DNA of 64,000 nt from Aristolochia californica (Eukaryota; Streptophyta; Magnoliopsida; Piperales; Aristolochiaceae). Under the pieces are notes generated by a model. The model was not told the origin of the DNA. It did no database searches and saw nothing but the letters and a program-made list of their open reading frames with translations. Position numbers and translations under genes: made by a program. Of the stretch, positions 11,327 to 23,303 are shown in pieces (position 1 is the stretch's first letter; every line of letters begins with the position of its first letter). Where the stretch lies: positions 20,445,227-20,509,226 of the forward strand of contig JARWKL010000012.1 in assembly GCA_029961685.1 (NCBI GenBank). Direction: 5' to 3'.

Positions 11327-12008
11327 GCTAGATGCAATAAAAATCTAAAAGTCTTTAGCTTTGACTGTGAAAGGACTTTGAATGGCCTACACAGTGAGAA
11401 ATATCTAGGTTTTGTTGTATCCAATGATGCAATTGTAATACAACATGATGTGCCTCATCTAGACTTGTTGCAATTTGTATTCTTTGACTTTTTTTCCTAC
11501 TGAGTGCACCTTTGCCTCTAGTTTGTTGTCTCATTTGATGCTACTCCATCATCCCACAAAGCATTTTGCAAATAGTTGCGTTAGAAAATTCTCCCAAATG
11601 ACTTATTGCCACCTTGAGGTGACAAATTTTGCAAAGCTCAATCATATTTCTCCATTTCTATTTTAAGGCTAGATGCAATAAAAATCTAAAAGTCTTTAGC
11701 TTTGAGTGTGAAAGGACTTTGAATGGCCTATACAGTGAGAAATATCTAGGTTTTGTTGTATCCAATGATGCAATTGTAATACAACATGATGTGCCTCATC
11801 TAGACTTGTTGCAATTTGTATTCTTTGACTTTTTTTCCTACTGAGTGCACCTTTGCCTCTAGTTTGTTGTCTCATTTGATGCTACTCCATCATCCCACAA
11901 AGCATTTTGCAAATAGTTGCGTTAGAAAATTCTCCCAAATCACTTATTGCCACCTTGAGGTGACAAATTTTGCAAAGCTCAATCATATTTCTCCATTTCT
12001 ATTTTAAG
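11327..12008. repeat. Direct tandem repeat, 2 x 341 bp
   Basis: Units 11327-11667 and 11668-12008 start with GCTAGATGCAATAAAAATC and are nearly identical, with a handful of substitutions. Copy 1 of the larger duplication has this block once and more diverged. The unit doubling is therefore specific to copy 2 and looks very recent. Confidence 0.92.
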
Positions 12009-12553
12009 GCTCTAAGGAAATTTCACTAATAAATCTTGATTGATAAACTAAATAAATTTGGAAAAAAAAAAGATATTAATGATCTAAAATTCTTTGATTC
12101 ATGAACTTGGCTTCCTTCTTGCTTGTCATTTTGACAACAATGTCTAATCTTCAATTTGTCCACTCATCCATCTTGCAAGCTATCACTTTGTTGTGCACCT
12201 TGACTTAATCACTTTTTCTCTCTTGACTAACAATTGTGTCTGAATACATAGGTTTAAAATGTTAGTAGTACATACAAGCTAACATTAAAATTCTGGAGTC
12301 CTTGGTGGCACTAAAACATTGGTTTTGGGATTTAGATGCCTCCTAAACATTAAGTGTTGTTCTTTCAGCCATGAGGGAGGCAATGAATGTTTTAGTTGCC
12401 ATGTGCTTACAAAATGGAGAGTCAAGAGATAAAAATGGAACACAAAGTCAGACTATCCAAGAGCTCAAAATTAATCTTCTTCCTATCTTATTAATTCAAC
12501 CGGTTACAAATATTAGAAGGATTGATCTAACAATAAATTTAGCCAAGCGAATT

Positions 12554-12558
<5 letters not shown>

Positions 12559-12625
<67 letters not shown>
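12559..12625. repeat. (AG)n microsatellite, about 33 units
   Basis: Counterpart of the tract at 7481-7542, slightly longer. Confidence 0.97.
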
Positions 12626-12628
<3 letters not shown>

Positions 12629-13734
12629 GATTCTTCTCTTGTTCCTCAAACCATAGTCATTCCTATTCATAGACTGTTGCCTCCTAGCTAAATCATATCT
12701 TAAGCTTCTATAAAACATGGACTTGTTCTTGGGTTCAAATCTACATGGACTAGCAATAGGATTAGTGGCACCTATTTCCACATCCGAAGCTTCTATATCT
12801 CACCTATTCCATGGGTTCTTATTTACCTTCTTGTTGTGATTAGAAGGGAACAATCCAACGTTATCCCATACATGAGCAAATCTTAACTCTTTTTTTCCCA
12901 ACGTGTAGTTATAATTTCATTAAAATAAATTAAAAAAACCTCTAACCATGATATTAGTTTCGTAGGTAAAACCATCTTTGCCTACAAAACCTCTTTGACT
13001 CATGAAGCTAACACATCTTAGACTCTGCCTTATTAATTTTGATTCTGTCAGACTTCTTGCTTTGAGAGTCATGCAAAACTCGTCCATACAAGTTTTTTCT
13101 ACAAGGCCCAATTACCCCATAAAGTGGTCACCCATCCTATGTTTTATATGAACACAATACCGTATGATGATGTGACAACAAGTCAATGCATGGTCCTATG
13201 CCCAACAACCCATCCACGAGCATCTAAACTTGAAAATTTCTAAGTGAATTATCCCAATTTTCACCATTGTTGATTTGGATAAAATTTTGGGCACAAGGCT
13301 ATAGGTGACAATGTCAATAAAACACCCACCTCCCAATAATTAATCACTAAAGGGATAAAATTTGTGAAATCAAATAATACATACTCAAATTGGTGAAAAT
13401 GTGTTTTGAGTAAGGCCACACAACCAAAACACTAACACAGCTCATAATTAAAATTTTAAGTATTTTCTCATGGATCTTAGTTGAGACTTCATCGATTTTT
13501 TTCAAAAGGACAAAAAGTCTCTTTACAAGCTCAATGGTTTTGAGTTTCAACGTTGAAAGCTTATCTATTGAGTTGATTCTCCCCCAATGTTTTGTCATCT
13601 CGACTCCTGAAGCAAAAATGAACACTCCTACGTGCTTTCATACTTTGAAACCAAAAATGGAGATTGGATTTATGATTTAAAAAGTGACCCAATAAAGAAA
13701 TAAGTACTTCTTATGCTTTCACTTTGTTGAATTT
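12626..13734. other. No gene; duplicated flank
   Basis: Matches 7543-8631. No conserved frame between copies. Confidence 0.4.
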
Positions 13735-16227
13735 CGAGAAAAGAAAAACACTCCACTAACTTGTTGTAATTTGAGTACAATGAACCTGTATTTATAATAG
13801 GCAAAGTAAGTACAAACTAATTACAATTAAACTACTTTTATCCTAGTTACACCCAAAGTTAAATACTAAAAGATAAGTCTTAGAACAATTGAACAACTGA
13901 ACATAAATAGAAGACTAACATAACTAAAACACCTTTAACTGAGACTCTTTTATGAAACCACATTCTGTGAGACTTCTATAGGATTCCACCATATTAATTC
14001 TAGTTATGTGAGACTTCTTACTGTAAGAGCCATGTAAGACTATTTCATATATGCTCTTCAACACTCCCCCTCAAGTCGGAATTTATAACTCCAGCTTGCA
14101 ATGAAAATGATTCTTGGTCTTCAATCTTGGTTTTCTATCTTCATTATCTAAGACTTTTTCATAGATGTTAAATCTTCATCATTTGTTCTCTCCCTTTCAT
14201 GGATATTTTGGGCAAATAAAAATTGCCACAACATTTGGAACAAAATACCTCTATCTTATACGTCTTATTCTACTTTTCCCCCTCAAGGTGGGGATAAAAA
14301 GGACATAGAGATCCAACTTGGACAAAACACAATGTGGGAGAAGAAAATCACTCCTAGCTATATGAAAAAACTCCAAACATCTGTCAAAATAGTTATAGTC
14401 TGAAACACAGTCCGCTCTATTTTAAAGGTTGAAAACGACCCTACTTTAGGGCTTAATAAAAGTGACTAATAACTTTTCAAGGGTAGCTTAAACACAAATC
14501 ACTTCTTGGGTGAAGAATAAAAGACTTGATTTAAGTTGGATGATGGACACACTCCTATACTTTTTAGGTACTAGGTCTAGGTATTGTTCTGAAGTGTGGA
14601 GAAATACTAGAGGAAAATAACTTTAACCGGAAGGAGACAACAATGCAATAATCATACTTCTAAATGAATATGGAATATGACCTTTTTTTTTCAAAAACTA
14701 GCAAAGATTATAATGGTAGAACTTAATGAATTTGACCAAGTATTACTTTTTGTTTTTTTTGTTTTGGCGGGGTGGGGGGGGGGGGGGGTTATCACAATTT
14801 TTAGAGTTGACGCTGCGTAATATACTCAACCAAGTAATAAAAATGCAAAGCTTGAAAACAACATTGAAGAAGAATTTTTTTGCACATCTTGAACAGGCTG
14901 ATCATGGAGTGATTAATTTTGACCAAAATTCTCTAATTAGATCACAATTTTTTTCTAAAAACTAGGATTCTAGGAGAAAAAAAAACTCAATTCACACCAA
15001 TGCATGGAGAGATAATAAGAGAAAAAATAGTCATTTTTGGTAAAATAGGCCTTTAATAGTTCTGATATCAATATCTCCAAAAATATAGGTCAAAACTCCA
15101 AACCATTTGTTTCTTAAGAAACTAGACTCGAAGAGTTTTAACTTGATACCTAAGTTAACATAAAAATCTTCGTTCTTAAATATGTTATGACCTCTTTATT
15201 TTATTCTTTTTGTAGCTTAATAGTTGTCGACTCCAATGCGAATATCTCCTTACATATGAATCAGATTGACGTAAATTTTTCTCCTTTTGAAACTAAACTT
15301 TGATACCTTTAATTAAAATATATATTTTTATTAAAAATAATTCTTTTGAGAGAAGGAACCTGATAGAATTTTGGACTTCTTAATCTGGCTGAACTGAGTG
15401 CTTTTTCTTCTTTGGCCAACGTGACCATTGATTCTTCCGATATTGATAAATATCTCTAGAAAAATAAGATTAAGAATTAGTCTAATAGGTAAGAAAATAG
15501 ACTTAAAGATATATCTTTTGACATATTTCTCCATATAAAGCCTCATTTTTATGGCATAAAATACCTCTAAAGTTGAGACTTTCTGCTACTACTTGAACCT
15601 CTCTTGTTGTTTGACCGTTCCTGCTTCAAATATCATTTTCCCTTTGTAGAAAACTTCATTTGAAAATTTTATTTTTGCGTCATAAAATAGACTTAAATTT
15701 ATTTCCTTAAATATATAATTTTAAGTATAGAATTGTCATTATGGAGGTTCGGGCACCAAGAAAAAAATGGGTACTAGGACAAAAAGAAAGAAAAAAGATA
15801 GAATGTGAACCTACATTGCTAGAGATGATAGATAGGAAAAAGGATCAGATTATATATTTGTGGGTTGATCTAGTCAACTCACAAAGCCCACTTTGATACT
15901 TTATTGAATTTATGGAAATGAGAAATATTTCACTAACTTGTTTTAATTTGAGTACAATGAGTCTCTATTTATTATAGTGGAAAAAAGTAGAATCCAATTA
16001 CAATTAAACTACCCTTATTCTAGTCACACCCAAAATTAACACTAAAAGGTAAGTCCTAGAATAATTGAACAACGAAACATAAATAGACGACCAATATAAC
16101 TAAAACACCTTTAATTGTAACTCTTCTATGAGACCTCCTCCTGTGAGACTCTACCTATTAATTTCTATTGTGTGAGTCTTCTTACTATGAGAGTCATGTA
16201 AGACTCTTTAATATCTACTCTTCAATG
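13735..16227 (-). mobile_element. Complete non-autonomous LTR element, family B
   Basis: LTRs 13735-14063 (3') and 15902-16227 (5'), both TGTTGAAGAG...TTCAACA-like on the minus strand. The TSD CACTT is perfect at 13730-13734 and 16228-16232. The PPT-like GAGGGGGAG borders the 3' LTR. A decayed primer site (AGTATCAAAGTGGG) borders the 5' LTR. The internal part of about 1.84 kb has no gag or pol reading frame; its only striking feature is a long G run at about 14768-14788. Size and lack of coding resemble a short LARD-type, trans-mobilised element. Because part of the element is also in copy 1 of the tandem duplication at the same TSD, it predates that duplication. Confidence 0.85.
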
Positions 16228-17694
16228 CACTTTGAAATTGTACTTTCTCAGCTTGATTCTTCTTAGACATTGTGCACCAATTACTTTGAAAAATGATATT
16301 AGTTGTCTTTGGAAGAAAATTTGTAATGGTTTTTAGATTTACTTGAAATTATCAAGAGCATTTGAGGGGTATTTCATTACTCTTTTAGGTTACTACTTTA
16401 TAAATCTTAGCATCATTGCACTCATATATTGAAAGTGTTTTATTGATCTTGGTCTAGAAAATCTGAACTCAAAGATTCATATCCCTAACTATTGAGCTTG
16501 TAATGTGTAATCAATTTTATGTTGAGCTCTTTTATGATTTCTCCTATTTAAAAAACCAAACCCGATTAACAGTGAACTAATATTTTAAAATCTGAGTTAA
16601 GGACCCTTGAAATGCTATTAGATTGTAGGGGTGTAGGGGGAAGAAGGGGGTAGAATTGCTAGAGAACAAGGGCAAAAGGGAATTAAAAGAAGAAAAAAAA
16701 AAGAAGTAGAGTGAACTCAACAAGGGCAAAAGAGAATTAAAAGAAGGAAAAAAAGGAGAAGTAGAGTGAACTCAACAAGGGCAGAAGAGAATTAAAAGAA
16801 GAAAAAAAAGGAGAAGTAGAGTGAACTCAACAAGGGCAAAAAGATCTAGAAAAAATTCTCGAAAACGGTGTTAGCTCAAGGGAAGGGTAAAAATGTCCAG
16901 TGGAAGCCTCTAGAAGGGGCTTCACCTCACCTAGGCCTCTAGAAAGCCTCCAAAGAAGGCTTGACACCCAAGTAAGGGGGAGACACCCTATAGTCCCACA
17001 TATAAATTTTTGTAGAAGTGCCCAATAGTGGAACGCTATAATATGTAAGCAATATTTGAATTTAAACATTCAATACAAAACACTTTTCTCATTTGGGAAA
17101 ATCTCTAACAAGTTGGCCCCCTACTAAGTGGTTTGATATCTAGGTGGGAGGCTTTTTGATAAGTGAGTCTACACTTATTGTCCATGCCAATTTAAATTCT
17201 TTCACCCAATAAACCCTTCTCTCTCAAGCTCTAACCTTAAGCCATCCCTTGAGGTTCACAACATATGTACTTAAGATTACTATGCTTATATGTTTGTGCC
17301 TGAATTTTGAAATTTGCTCATTGGAGAAGCATTTACATGTGTTGAAGTGTAAGCAAGTAGCTCGTGCAAGTAGGTCAAACCTTGGCAAGGCATGACCGTC
17401 CTTATCATAATTTGATTGAGAGTATTCTATATGCTTGTTGCGAAGTTGTTGTACAATCTTTTATGGATTTAACCTATTGCTTAGTTAGCTATTGTATTCC
17501 TAAGGGAAATTCTATGAAGTCGTGCTATTGTTACTGTCACTACGCTGTAAATCCTTGAGTAGGCAAGTGGTGCTGAAAATCATATCCTTGGATCTAGGCT
17601 TAGTGTGCCTCATAAACTGCTAATATAAGTCCATGTGTGGGACCTATGTAGCCAAGTTAGCTACTGAAAATACCTTTATAGGTCCAGCTTGGAT
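16228..17694. other. No gene; repeat-like sequence
   Basis: Contains the minisatellite at 16667-16842 and a stretch at 16880-17130 with repeated CTCTAGAA/GGCTT motifs, perhaps LTR debris. No coding exon recognised. Confidence 0.35.
16667..16842. repeat. Minisatellite, period 54-56 bp, three units plus a partial
   Basis: CAAGGGC recurs at 16667, 16721, 16775 and 16831. Each unit has an AATTAAAAGAAG tract, an A-rich run and AGTAGAGTGAACTCAA. Confidence 0.93.
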
Positions 17695-20039
17695 TGTTGA
17701 TTTCAAGGGCCTTCACATAAACACAATGAGATCTCAAAGGAAGGAGAAGAGAGAAGGAGAGGAAAAGAGGAGAGAATAGAGGTTGATACTCTTCCCTATG
17801 CCCATTGGCTGTATTTATTGTTGGAGATAGATGTTTATAATATCAATAATACCCTTAGGGCTACAACTCTTAAGAGAAAAAAGACATAAAAGGGCATACA
17901 CTGGCTTGTATAATTACAAAGTCATGCCACCTCTTATTGAAGAGTTGTCCTATTTACCATAATGCCACCTTACACACATGGGTATCTTTTAACACTCCCT
18001 CTCAAACTAGTATTTGTAACTTCATTTTGCAGATAATCTTGGTCAAGAAACCTGTATGCTTGAAAAAAAGTTCCTATCTTATGTGGCTTGAAAATGAAAT
18101 ATTGGTTGTCTTGCTTTGATTCATTTTATTCTTATTTACAGTTTGTTTGTAGTCTTCATCTTGTTCTCCCCCTTACTTGGATGTTTTAGTCAATCAAAAT
18201 TTGATTACCACAACATGGTTACCTCTTTCTTGTTCTTTGTGAAGAGACCTAGCTAGCAGAAAATAATGATGAGAGAAGAAACATCACCCCCTACCTAAAT
18301 GATAAAACTTCAACTCCAATCTGAAATGGTAGCTCAAACTTAAAGGGGATGTGACCCATTTTAGGCCAACGAGAAGAGTCTTTACACTTTTAAGGATAGC
18401 TCAAAATACCACTTGGCTATACCACTTGGATAAGAAGAAGAATGAATTAAACAGGATGTAGTACACACTCTTGATCTTTCCAGGTAGTGGGTCTATAGGC
18501 ATTGCTTTGAAGTGATGTAAAAAGAACAAGTAGAAGAAATTACTTTGAGGAATTAAGGGTGTGAGCAAAAATATAGGTACTCGCATACTTTAAGTAAGGA
18601 GGAGGTGTTTTTAGACCAATAGATGGATAATAAATAACTAGGTTTGACTCATATGGGAGATAAAAAATAATTCCTCTATGAATATGATGATTGAGGAAAC
18701 TTAAAAAATCCTATAAGAAAGTTTTGATATGGAACATAATAAAGGAAACTTTCTAAAAATAGACTTCTTGTATAAGGTAAATTACTTTTTAACACAAACT
18801 TGACCAATTTGGAAAGAAAATATTCAAGAGAAATTTTGAAATAAGGGATATTTGGAACAATAATATTTAAAATTTAGAATGAGGAAACAAAAATTTCTAA
18901 TTCAAAATTTTCAAACTTTGTATAAAACGAAACTAAACTCATATAAGAAATAACTTCTCTTAAGGAAACGAATGTAATTTGAGATCAAAGAAAGGAAACT
19001 CTTAAAGAAGGAAAGACACTCAAGTTGGTGAAATCTTGACTAGAGTTTCAAAACAAATAGGAAAATTAACCAAGATTAGCAACTAAAAAAGTAAAGGAAA
19101 AAGAAATCAGCATAAATTCGGATTTTTGCATGCAACAAACTACCAACATGATCTTTGATTTTTCCAATGTGGATATCTCAATCTAGAAGGATCGGATTGA
19201 GAACTGTTTATTGAGATAAAAAGTAGATGCATATAGCTTTTTTTTGAGATAGAATTCTCTATATAAATTCTCAATTGTGTTGTTACAAACGATTCAGAAA
19301 TTTGAGGCATCTGCTACTATTGGGAACTTTTTAAATACTTGACATTTGCCACTTCATTTGTCAATTTCTCTCTTTATAAATGTTGAATTACAAAAATAAT
19401 TTTTGCATTAGAGACTAAACTCAAAGATCTTTCCAAATGTATAAATTTTCTGTAAATGAAATTATTGTAAGAGATTTTGAAATCCAATGGAAAATAAGAA
19501 TTGGAGCAGAAGAAGACTAACGGGAAAAACAAAAGAAAAAAAGGGCAAAACAAAAAAAAAAACTCATTTTTTTTCTTTTGTTTTTCTTCTTCTTCTTCTT
19601 TCTCCTTTTCTTCTCCATTATCTTCTCGTTTTCCATGTTATATCTTTGTCCGTATGGATACCTTATTGATTTCTAGGGCCTTCACATAAACATAATGAGA
19701 TCTCTAGGGAAGGAAAGAAGAGAAGAAGGAGAAGAGAAGATGAGAGGAGAGAAGAGAGAACTCTAGCTCTTGTGAGAGAAAGAGAAGAGAGAGGAGAAAG
19801 GACGAATTTCAAGAAGGCCATGAGGCTAAAGGTGCTAGAGGTTGATACTCTTCCTTATGCTAATTGAGCTGTATTTATAGTTATAGAGAGATATTTACAA
19901 TATCAATGATACCCTTAGGGCTACACCTCTTAAGAGAAAAAAATACATAAAAGGATATAATTACCAAGCCATGCCACATCTTATTAAAGAGTTATCCTGT
20001 TTACCATAATACCACCCTACACAAATGTGTCTTTTAACA
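17695..20039 (-). mobile_element. Complete non-autonomous LTR element, family A
   Basis: LTRs 17695-17994 (3') and 19674-20039 (5'), reading TGTTAAAAGA...AATC on the minus strand. The flanking pentamers TGGAT and AGGAT differ at one base. Next to the 3' LTR is the purine tract TTTGAGAGGGAG (minus). The primer site next to the 5' LTR is degraded. The 1.68-kb interior is non-coding. The same interior motifs, for example ATGATGAT(T/C)(G/A)AGGAAAC and ACCAATTTGGAAAGAAAAT, recur in both halves of tandem duplication II (about 42330-43312 and 52380-53357). A shorter LTR remnant is at 9455-9676. Confidence 0.82.
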
Positions 20040-21300
20040 AGGATAACCTTAGTTTCTTGCCGTAATTCTGAGTGAGGGTAAGCTTTTTAAAGTTGGCTAT
20101 TATAGTTAATTGGGTAGAGCATATCCCTATGTGAACATTATTATAATTGGCTTTAGAGACAATTTATTATGTGTCATTTAGCAACCCAAAGCTTTGTGAA
20201 TATTTTAATTCCAAGACTAAAGACCCTTGTGGGTAGATTAATAATATAAAGTACGATTCAAGCACTATAAAAACATTGTGTGTTTATTATATGTTTGATT
20301 GCTTTTGCTTGTACTTCTAATTACATATGCAATAATAATAGTAAAGCCCTTCCAGTCGGGTGAATCGTCGTCCCAGTCTGATGCTTAGTCCTTCTTCCAT
20401 CTCTTCCTCTGCCATTATCCCTGTTTGTGGCCTATCGCCGAGCCCTTCCTCTCGGGTGAGTTCGCCGATGTTGTCTTTGTGCTTTGCTCCAAGTTTTACA
20501 TGGGAAGGGCACCTTGCTTTTAATTATTTCTTACCTGTTGCTTTTTATTATTTCACATTTGCATCTCTATTTCCATCTTACTGAAAGCGCTTGTGGTTAT
20601 TGTTTTACGATTTTGCAAATGCGGGTGTCTGGTTCCTCTGCCAGCATGTTGGTGGTGAGAAAGATCCAAAAAATGGCTCCGTATCTACAGGTTAAAAGTT
20701 TTATCCATCTTATGTTATTGCGCAATAGCTGACAGTCTCTGTAAGATGTTGTTATATCGAAATTAACTTAAATTACAAAAAATAAAAGTTATCCATTGTT
20801 ACTTAACTCCACACAATGTGCATTGGATTATCATCTTGATACAACTTGAATTTATAGTCTAGATACACTATTGAGACAATTTAAGCTATTGGTCTTGTTC
20901 AGAATTTATTTAGTTGGATGTTTGTATGTCCAAATTTCATCGGCATAAATGAGTATAGGAAAGAGTAGGTTACCTTTTCATTGATGGTGTTGATAAATTT
21001 ACTTTGTCTCTGTACTTTCAGTTTGGATCAGCGCTCGAAGAAGGAAGAGGGTGAGCCAGTTTTAATCCATAAGAGAGGAAGGAGGCATAAGACCATCCCT
21101 CAGGAGATGTTGTAACTGCAAAAACAAAACCCCAAAGGTAGTCCAAAGTCCAGCACGGAAGAAGGCTAAAACTATCACTGCATACGAACAATTTTTCTAA
21201 AGCAAAATAGAATCCAATCATCCACGAAATCTGGAATTTTTAAATCCAGAGTTCCGAAAACTCACCCTGGCGGAACAGTACAGAACAATCGCATAGAGGC
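20040..21300. other. No assigned gene; possible exon-like fragments
   Basis: Two stretches look exon-like on the plus strand: about 20600-20692, ending ATCTACAG before GTTAAA, and about 21020-21050, after CTGTACTTTCAG. Joining them gives open frames of modest length but no domain that I recognise. They could be remains of a host gene or chance. The rest is AT-rich. Confidence 0.25.
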
Positions 21301-21530
21301 ATGTGGTGGGTGCCGTTAGGCATGCTCCCACCACCGTCACTCGGCGACGGAGGAAGAGGCGGGGGCGAGGGTGAGGCTGCGAGACGCGGCGAGGGAGTCG
21401 ACGGCGAAGGCGAGGGTAAGAAAGGGGAATGGGGAGCGAGAACAGGAACGGGGAGAAATGAAAAGAGAGGGAAGAAAGGGGGGCGGGGAGCGGGAAGCGG
21501 GAATGGGGGCTTTGTGCAGTGCCGTTGATT
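21301..21530. other. GC-rich purine-biased island
   Basis: Strong G/A bias on the plus strand and much higher GC than the surroundings, with repeated GGCGAGGG and GGGGAGCGGG motifs. Open frames cross it in more than one register, which is typical of biased composition rather than coding. It might be the 5' end of a lost gene. Confidence 0.4.
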
Positions 21531-22460
21531 ATGATCGGACGGCTAGAAGCCCGTACTTTTCACACGAAATTGGATTTGGTATTGGATCATCTATACCAAA
21601 ATATTTTGATGAGGCTAACAATCAATCATTTTCAAATGGATAGTTATTTTGATAACGTGCACCATAATGACCTTAATACATAAGTTACATGAGTTTTCCT
21701 CCAGGATCATGTATGTGGTCCCTGGCTATAGGCTAATATGAAGGTGTTGCACATGAACCTCTTGGGTTGATGATATGATAGTAATTGTGGCATATTTCAT
21801 TTTGATAAAGTATTCTTTCTGTGTAATGTGATAGGATTGACATTTATAGTGGAAAAATTTGACAATCATCAATCCACCTTTACACATATTTTGAAGTTTA
21901 CATTGAGTCAACTCTTTAGTTCGAGATACAAATCGGTCCATTGGTCATCCCTTCCTCATCCGAGGATTATTTTCATCTTCACCACACACCTATATAAATT
22001 TAGTTTCCTCTTGGTTGTCTTCGAAGAACCACTTATTTGTAAAGATTTAGAGTGTCAAAACTCTTGAATCTTTCTAGTTGTATCTCTATTATATCCTGCT
22101 ACAAACAAATCCCTCTCCTCTTGGCTGGATATATAAGAGAGAACACCTCTCATTTGTTCTCTTTTGTCTCTATTCTAATATACACACATCCGTTAATGAC
22201 TCCCTCATTGCTCACTACATGTTTGCGGTATCTTCACCCTCAATGTCACTATCTTCATCCTCTCTAGTCTATGATATCATCGCCAATTGTTCTCCTTCTA
22301 GGTTTTCTTGTTTTTTGCTTTTTTATTTGTCAAAAGCATGTTAAAGTACTTCTTAATATTTGTGGTACACTTTGTACTTGGCTCAACACCACCTTGAATG
22401 CCAATAAATGTTTTTTTAACCGACTGATTCCTTCATGTATCAAGATCTTGTTGAATTAGT
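21531..22460. other. No recognised feature
   Basis: AT-rich; several short overlapping frames without domain resemblance. Confidence 0.3.
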
Positions 22461-22492
22461 TTATATATATATATATATATATATAGATAGAT

Positions 22493-22547
<55 letters not shown>

Positions 22548-22640
22548 TATATATACATTTATACATTTATATATACATACACATATATATACATATATAT
22601 ATATATATATACATACATACATACATATATACATACCTAT
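22461..22640. repeat. Compound AT/GATA/ACAT microsatellite
   Basis: (AT)n interrupted by AGAT, ACAC and ACAT units. Apparent reading frames across it are low-complexity artefacts. Confidence 0.95.
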
Positions 22641-23303
22641 TGTTGAATTTCTGGAAAAAAAAAATACTTCACTAACTGAGTACATGAGCCTCTAGTCATA
22701 ATAGAGGAAACAAGTAGAATCCAATTTTAATTAAACTACTCTTGTCCCTATTAGGAATTAGACACCCTAATTCCAAACTAACGAGAAAAATAATAATAAA
22801 TACAAAAAAAAGGAGAAACAAACACGGAAAAATACAACATGATTTATACAGGTTCGCCTCAAGGTTAGACTACATCCTGTCTTCCGTCGCTATAGTAATC
22901 CACTATGAAGATGAAATAGTTTACAAGAGAAATCACACACTTGTGTTTCTCTTTAACCTCTCAGGCTACAACTTGAGATGCTCTTCTGATTAAGATCATA
23001 AAACCTTAATAGCGGCGTCCCCCAATTTAAAGAGAAAACCAACTCAGCATAAGGCGTTAATTAGGCTCTACAACGTAACAGTCCCAGTTACACCCAAAGT
23101 CAAATACTTAAGATAAGCCCCAGAACAATTGAACAACTAAACAAAAATAGAATACTAACATAACTAAAATACCTTTAACTAAGACTCTTCTGTGAGACCT
23201 GCTTCTATGAGACTTTTCTTAGACTTCTCCATATTAATCCTAGCTCTACGAGACTTCTTACTATGAGAGTCATGTAAGACTCTTCCATACTTGCTCTTCA
23301 ACA
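22641..23303 (-). mobile_element. Solo LTR, family B, interrupted by a family-C LTR
   Basis: Starts TGTTGAATTTC and ends GCTCTTCAACA on the plus strand. Removing the nested LTR at 22749-23080 and one GTCCC leaves a normal-length family-B LTR. No clear TSD was found; both flanks lie in ATAC-rich sequence. Confidence 0.8.
22749..23080 (-). mobile_element. Nested solo LTR, family C, with TSD GTCCC
   Basis: Matches the family-C LTR but lacks an internal portion of about 150 bp. It sits inside the family-B LTR and is flanked by GTCCC at 22744-22748 and 23081-23085, a perfect duplication. The order of events, B before C, is clear. Confidence 0.85.

Larger units (their letters stand above)
9808..14125. 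repeat. Tandem duplication I, copy 2
   Basis: Second copy of the block at 4191-9029, same orientation. It includes the intact PRp gene, an internal 341-bp duplication absent from copy 1, the AG tract and the complete family-B element. The match with copy 1 stops inside that element. Confidence 0.9.

Noticed and set aside
12371..12691. Open frames with long Arg-Glu or Ser-Leu repeats
   Set aside because: They are translations of the AG microsatellite.
21301..21643. Overlapping glycine- or arginine-rich frames
   Set aside because: They exist in more than one register because of purine bias, which is not evidence of coding.
22461..22685. Open frame rich in Tyr and Ile
   Set aside because: It is a translation of the AT/ACAT microsatellite.
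22641..23303. TSD for the outer family-B solo LTR
   Set aside because: Flanks CCTAT and CATAC do not match; surrounding ATAC repeats make any resemblance unreliable.
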